64,000 nucleotides of DNA, taken from the NCBI GenBank assembly GCA_003487665.1, contig DNFA01000015.1, positions 1,361 to 65,360 of the forward strand, written 5' to 3'. The position numbers were made by a program, and so were the translations under genes. A model generated the notes under the pieces. The model made no database searches and had not been told where the DNA came from. It saw only the letters and a program-made list of their open reading frames with translations. The stretch is from Oscillibacter sp. (lineage in GTDB: Bacteria; Bacillota; Clostridia; Oscillospirales; Oscillospiraceae). Shown piece by piece: positions 60,983 to 64,000 of the stretch; within the stretch, counting starts at the first letter, position 1; every line of letters starts with the position of its first letter.

Positions 60983-61353
60983 TCCGACGCCTCCATTTCA
61001 TCGACCAGTTCCCACCGGGTCTTGTACTGCTTCTGGATTTTCCAGTCAACGATGCGCATATCGTTGGCGGCGTCCTCGTCGATCACAATGTCGATGCCGA
61101 AGCCGCCGCACATCTGCGTCTGGGTATGGGCGCCTTTGCTGCGTTCGCGGATCAGCGCGTTCAGAGCATCGACTGCGGCCTGCTGGCTCTTGAACGTATG
61201 GCGACCGACCCAGTTCATTTCCTGCCAGCCCTTCGCCATGTTCTCCAAAATCCAGAACCCGCGGCCGCTGCGCTTCATCCACGCATCCTGATAGAGAACG
61301 CGCCATACCGGAATCAGTTCCACGCCGTCAACAGCGATCTTCTTGTCTTCCAT
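60979..61353 (-). CDS. Unknown protein (124 aa)
   Basis: 124 residues, MEDKKIAVDGVELIPVWRVL, with a mid part SGRGFWILENMAKGW and HTFKSQQAAVDALNALIRE, the shape of small RHH-like or DUF-type phage proteins. I cannot name it. GGAAGCGTAAAC before ATG 61353. Confidence 0.7.
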   Translation of the reverse strand: MEDKKIAVDGVELIPVWRVLYQDAWMKRSGRGFWILENMAKGWQEMNWVGRHTFKSQQAAVDALNALIRERSKGAHTQTQMCGGFGIDIVIDEDAANDMRIVDWKIQKQYKTRWELVDEMEASE

Positions 61354-61355
61354 GT

Positions 61356-61619
61356 TTACGCTTCCTTTCTGGAGCAAAGCTCCGGTTGATACTGCAGAAC
61401 CTCTTCGATGATGTGCTTGGCCTTGACGATGCCGAACTCCTGAAGAAGCTGCTGCGGCGTGTAGATGTCCGCCATCCTGACCGACCGGTGGCCGGTCGTG
61501 TACGCTTTCTTGAGCGCCGTCTTGCTGGTGTACTCGGTGCTGAACGCCCAGCGCATATACTCGGAACCGCACTGGTTGCAGTTGCCGCTACGCTTGATGA
61601 AGTAATACGCCTTCCCCAT
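61356..61619 (-). CDS. Small protein (87 aa) with one CxxC
   Basis: 87 residues, MGKAYYFIKRSGNCNQCGSE, then helices (TGHRSVRMADIYTPQQLLQE). One CxxC pair. It lies between two element-type genes. Function unknown. Confidence 0.7.
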   Translation of the reverse strand: MGKAYYFIKRSGNCNQCGSEYMRWAFSTEYTSKTALKKAYTTGHRSVRMADIYTPQQLLQEFGIVKAKHIIEEVLQYQPELCSRKEA

Positions 61620-61630
61620 AGCTGTTCTCC

Positions 61631-61858
61631 TTATCCGTAAATCTGAGTGACGATCTCAACGCCGGCATTGATGGCTGCCGGGATGTCCGTCCCGAGCTGC
61701 CGGTAGAAGTCAGGATGAACAATGCACTCATAAGCTCTGCACATCGTATCTCTCTGCTCCGCCGTGATGTTGATGCGGAAACCCTTTGCAATCCGAAGGG
61801 CCTCTTTGAAGTTGCCCGCGGCCACAGCTTCACGCACGATGTCAGATTTGCGTTTCAT
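61631..61858 (-). CDS. Conserved small element protein (75 aa), first gene of P2 operon
   Basis: 75 residues, MKRKSDIVREAVAAGNFKEA, LRIAKGFRINIT, MCRAYECIVHPDFYRQLG. This type is common in clostridial conjugative elements and phages but has no known function. It is read from the promoter in the 63-bp repeat. Confidence 0.85.
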   Translation of the reverse strand: MKRKSDIVREAVAAGNFKEALRIAKGFRINITAEQRDTMCRAYECIVHPDFYRQLGTDIPAAINAGVEIVTQIYG

Positions 61859-61887
61859 GTTCTCCGTTCCTTTCTAATTAGCCGGTT

Positions 61888-61950
61888 GGTTAATTTGTAA
61901 CTTTATTATACTGCGATACCTACCTATGTCAATATGTTTTCGTTAATTTT
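61888..61950. repeat. 63-bp direct repeat carrying a promoter, copy 2
   Basis: Differs from 52950-53012 at a single position (61893). Confidence 0.9.
61905..61932 (-). promoter_or_regulatory. Array promoter P2 with TAGGTAGGTA operator
   Basis: On the - strand TTGACA (61932-61927), 16-base spacer starting TAGGTAGGTA, TATAAT (61910-61905). Drives the operon from 61858 toward 53844. Confidence 0.8.
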
Positions 61951-62000
61951 ACAAATTATTTTTCTGTATCATATTCACATACGTTTATATTCGACAGGCA

Positions 62001-62033
62001 GAAAAAGACGGCCCCGGCATAGGGCCGAGGCCG
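62001..62033 (-). terminator. Terminator of the P3 operon
   Basis: Stem GGCCCCGGC with GCCGAGGCC (one mismatch) followed by TCTTTTTC on the - strand. Confidence 0.8.
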
Positions 62034-62038
62034 CCCAC

Positions 62039-62566
62039 TCACGCTTCTGCGGTCACTATGTACTTCTTGAGCTCAAGCAGCTCCAACAAAATCGCGTCGA
62101 TTCGCCGGTTGATGGCGTCGCTTCCAGCTTTAGGGGGAGGCGTCGGCTTCTCGGGGACAGCTACCTGCGTCGGTGCTGGCAGCTCCGTCGGCGTCTGCTC
62201 GTCTGGCTTTCCCAGCTTACAGGCGAACACCTTGCCCTCGATCCATGCCCTCGTTTCCTTGCTGCATCCGAAGATGTCCAAAATCATCCGCCCACAGCGT
62301 TCGGTCACGAAGTACATCGGCACAGACCGGCGGGATGCGCCGCCCGTCTTCCCGTTGACCGGAAACGGCAGTTTCACCAGCTTCACGTCGCTCTCGCTCT
62401 TTGCTTCGCGCTGGCACCACTTGGTCGGATAGGCGCAGCCACAGGCGGCCAGCAGATCCCGTGCCGCGTACATCGTCTCGCCTTCGTTCAGGAGAACGCG
62501 GACTGCGCTTCCCTCCTGCTCCACAACGGCTACTCTGCCAATGAAGCTCTTGACGGTCTCGCTCAT
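62039..62566 (-). CDS. Antirepressor-like (Bro-N type) protein, tentative
   Basis: 175 residues. VRVLLNEGETMYAARDLLAA, then CGCAYPTKWCQREAKSESDV and YFVTERCGRMIL resemble the Bro-N/phage-antirepressor N-terminal fold. A Pro-rich link (about 128-145) and a C-terminal helix follow. If right, it could relieve repression of the element. Call is tentative. ATGA junction with the gene upstream. Confidence 0.6.
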   Translation of the reverse strand: MSETVKSFIGRVAVVEQEGSAVRVLLNEGETMYAARDLLAACGCAYPTKWCQREAKSESDVKLVKLPFPVNGKTGGASRRSVPMYFVTERCGRMILDIFGCSKETRAWIEGKVFACKLGKPDEQTPTELPAPTQVAVPEKPTPPPKAGSDAINRRIDAILLELLELKKYIVTAEA

Positions 62567-62835
62567 ACCGCACCGCCTTTCTCCGCTTCACGGTTCGCAA
62601 AGTTCACCGCGAAGATGGCGTTGCAGACCTCCATGTGGCCGGCGAACTCTTCCATCTCACCCATCAGCGCGTGAACTCTGTCCTTGATCTCGTAGAAGGC
62701 CAAGGCGCCTCTGTCCCTCTTCTCTGCCTCTCCCTCGGCCATGTCGAGGAAGTAGAAGTAGGTGGACTCGAACATCTCCAGAAATACATCCAGCTTTGCC
62801 GCGTCCGCTCTCAATTTGTCGGGGGTCGTCATCAT
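62563..62835 (-). CDS. Small helical protein (90 aa), paralogue of 37283-37555
   Basis: 90 residues: KLDVFLEMFESTYFYFLDMA, ALAFYEIKDRVHALMGEMEE, HMEVCNAIFAVNFANREAEK. It aligns along its whole length with the 37283-37555 protein. It is the first gene of the P3 operon, with AAAGGAG 10 bases before the ATG, and its leader is covered by a candidate antisense RNA. Confidence 0.75.
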   Translation of the reverse strand: MMTTPDKLRADAAKLDVFLEMFESTYFYFLDMAEGEAEKRDRGALAFYEIKDRVHALMGEMEEFAGHMEVCNAIFAVNFANREAEKGGAV

Positions 62836-62860
62836 AAGTGTATTGCTCCTTTCGTCGTTC

Positions 62861-62889
62861 TTGACAGCGGCCGGCAGCCATGTTACACT
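62861..62889 (+). promoter_or_regulatory. + strand promoter facing the P3 operon
   Basis: TTGACA (62861-62866), 17-base spacer, TACACT (62884-62889). Predicted start near 62896. Confidence 0.6.
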
Positions 62890-62895
62890 TACCTT

Positions 62896-62977
62896 GCTCG
62901 GAGGTGTGTAACGCAGTCACAGGTGGCTGCTGAACCGCCGGAACCCTTGGTGTTGCAAGCACTGAGGGTTCTTTTTT
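62896..62977 (+). ncRNA. Candidate antisense RNA with intrinsic terminator
   Basis: From the + strand promoter to a 12-bp hairpin (62941-62971; G-U pairs included) followed by TTTTTT, an approximately 80-nt transcript complementary to the leader of the P3 operon. It begins inside one arm of a GTTACAC/GTGTAAC stem and includes GGAGG. Confidence 0.5.
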
Positions 62978-62992
62978 GTTTCCTGTGATTTG

Positions 62993-63020
62993 ATTATAAC
63001 ATTTTACCTACCTAAAGCAA
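62993..63020 (-). promoter_or_regulatory. Array promoter P3 with TAGGTAGGTA operator
   Basis: On the - strand TTGCTT (63020-63015), TAGGTAGGTA (63014-63005), TATAAT (62998-62993), same 16-base spacing as P1 and P2 but unrelated flanks. A further TAGGTG is at 63023-63028 on the + strand. Confidence 0.75.
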
Positions 63021-63071
63021 GATAGGTGCGCGGTAATAACATTTAACCGTTCGGATAACAGCAAAAACGCG

Positions 63072-63101
63072 AAAAAGCCCTGCGTCAGACGACGCGGGGC
63101 T
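63072..63101 (-). terminator. Terminator of the HTH repressor-like gene
   Basis: 11-bp stem with one mismatch (AGCCCCGCGTC/GACGCAGGGCT on the - strand) then TTTTTC. Confidence 0.85.
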
Positions 63102-63130
63102 ATACTCGTTTTTACGCTCATATACTTTGC

Positions 63131-63448
63131 CTATCTCTCTTTCAGAATGACCCCAGCCATCTCCGCAAGCATCTCGATCTGGGACGGCGTCGGATCGGAC
63201 TCAGAAAAAATTTTTTGAATTTTTTCGGCCTCCGTGCCTTCCACGAGGTCTGGCAGGATATAATTCGGCGAAACTCGTAATTCGCGGCATAAAGTGGCGA
63301 ATACCGGCAGGCTCGGCAACTTCTTTCCGTCCTCAATCTGGCGCAGATACGTCGAATTGATGTTGCAAGCCTCTGCCAGCTTCTCAGCCGTCAGGCCGCG
63401 GTCTTTTCGGGCTTTGTTGATTCTCGTTCCAAATAGCTTCTTGTCCAC
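63131..63448 (-). CDS. XRE-family HTH regulator (repressor-like)
   Basis: 105 residues. An N-terminal Cro/C1-type HTH (RINKARKDRGLTAEKLAEAC, NINSTYLRQIEDGKKLPSLP) followed by a short C-terminal helical part. I place the start at GTG 63448, preceded by GGAGGAGCAAAAA; ATGs upstream lack ribosome sites. It lies next to promoter P3 and is a good candidate to bind the TAGGTAGGTA operators. Confidence 0.87.
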   Translation of the reverse strand: MDKKLFGTRINKARKDRGLTAEKLAEACNINSTYLRQIEDGKKLPSLPVFATLCRELRVSPNYILPDLVEGTEAEKIQKIFSESDPTPSQIEMLAEMAGVILKER

Positions 63449-63514
63449 TTTTTGCTCCTCCAATGATGTATGCCGTCGGTTCATACCACCTCTTCTCATA
63501 GCTTACAGCCCCGT

Positions 63515-63543
63515 TGACGCTCACGAAATCCACTGTTAGAATA
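63515..63543 (+). promoter_or_regulatory. Promoter of the PD-(D/E)XK-like gene
   Basis: TTGACG (63515-63520), 17-base spacer, TAGAAT (63538-63543), 48 bases before the ATG; divergent from the HTH gene. Confidence 0.65.
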
Positions 63544-63590
63544 TAGACCATGAGCCAGTAGACTATACCACATGAACGGAGGATATTTTC

Positions 63591-64000
63591 ATGGGTCTTT
63601 CAGGGTCTAAACTCTACCGCCTTTCCGGTGGCACCGTCATCCCGGCCAGCGAGGCTCTATATCCCGCAGAGGCCGACCTCCAGCAGCTTATTGCGGAAAA
63701 TCCGCAACTGCTGCTCAGCTCCCCCAATGAGGGCCAGCGCCTTTACCTGTTGCGTCGAGAACAGCCCGTGCGCGATGCTCCAGATGGGCCAGCCCTTTTC
63801 TCCATTGACCATCTCTTCGTTGACCAAGACGGTCTTCCCGTGCTCGTCGAGGTGAAGCGGAGCACCGACACCAGAATCCGCCGCGAAGTCGTAGGCCAGA
63901 TGCTCGACTACGCCTCCCGTATGCGGGCGTGGAGCGCCAGCGAACTCAGGTCGTCCGCGTCGCTTCTGGATGTTCCAGATGATCTATGGGCCGCTCTCGA
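63591..64000 (+). CDS. PD-(D/E)XK nuclease-like protein (3' partial)
   Basis: 136 codons are visible; the gene continues past the window. FSIDHLFVDQDGLPVLVEVKR has the Asp73 ... Glu87-x-Lys89 pattern of the PD-(D/E)XK nuclease fold, followed by RREVVGQMLDYASRMRAW as in similar restriction-like proteins. GGAGGATATTTTC before ATG 63591. It is the first + strand gene after the array. Could be a defence nuclease or a DNA-end processing protein. Confidence 0.75.
   Translation, partial: MGLSGSKLYRLSGGTVIPASEALYPAEADLQQLIAENPQLLLSSPNEGQRLYLLRREQPVRDAPDGPALFSIDHLFVDQDGLPVLVEVKRSTDTRIRREVVGQMLDYASRMRAWSASELRSSASLLDVPDDLWAAL

Noticed and set aside
63005..63030. TACCTACCTA repeats as telomere-like or CRISPR-like repeats
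   Set aside because: They occur at one fixed position within each of three promoters, which fits an operator better.

Overview
The window looks like a 64 kb piece of chromosome from a GC-rich, spore-forming Clostridia bacterium, probably Oscillospiraceae. The evidence is a Firmicutes-type housekeeping gene order, a sporulation gene (spoIIM) beside xerD, a SigH-like sigma factor, a phosphofructokinase with pyrophosphate-type active-site residues, a split transketolase and a phosphate butyryltransferase. I saw no rRNA, tRNA or CRISPR array.

Region 1 (1-16.8 kb, + strand) is housekeeping. It holds the end of a cysteine desulfurase-like gene and the c-di-AMP pair cdaA/cdaR. Next come an RseC-like, a DUF5685 and a DnaJ-domain gene. 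The run ends with the conserved chain yicC-remA-gmk-rpoZ-priA-def-fmt-rsmB-rlmN-prpC-prkC-rsgA. Region 2 (16.9-36.3 kb, mostly - strand) holds pfk and fba, divergent from a shared control region; an ECF sigma/anti-sigma pair; transketolase; an amidase-domain gene; a Xer-type recombinase with two dif-like palindromes upstream; ptb/tfoX; trmK-nif3-yebC; sigH; ruvCAB; xerD-spoIIM; yajC and tgt.

Region 3 (about 36.4-63.5 kb) is unlike the rest: a one-directional (- strand) array of roughly 50 small, tightly coupled genes, mostly unknown. The recognisable ones are a DinJ/YafQ/HicB-like toxin-antitoxin cluster, three orphan DNA methyltransferases, a SprT-like metallopeptidase, a MazF-like protein with a coiled-coil tail, a DpnD/PcfM-type protein, an LPD11-like protein, an ASCH-like protein, a HAD-like phosphatase, many CxxC mini-proteins and two HTH regulators. 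This is typical accessory cargo of an integrative conjugative element or plasmid/phage-like island. Integrase and transfer genes are not in the window and may lie past the right edge. At 63.6 kb a divergent + strand gene for a PD-(D/E)XK-like protein begins and runs off the end.

The array appears to be organised as regulons. Three strong promoters (about 52.98, 61.92 and 63.0 kb) have the same geometry, with the decamer TAGGTAGGTA directly after the -35 box; two of them are a 63-bp repeat differing at one position. The third faces a convergent + strand promoter with an 80-nt structured transcript ending in a strong terminator, a candidate antisense RNA. Two gaps inside the array (44.03-44.11 and 60.37-60.46 kb) share a conserved 85-90 nt element just upstream of genes, a candidate undescribed leader RNA.
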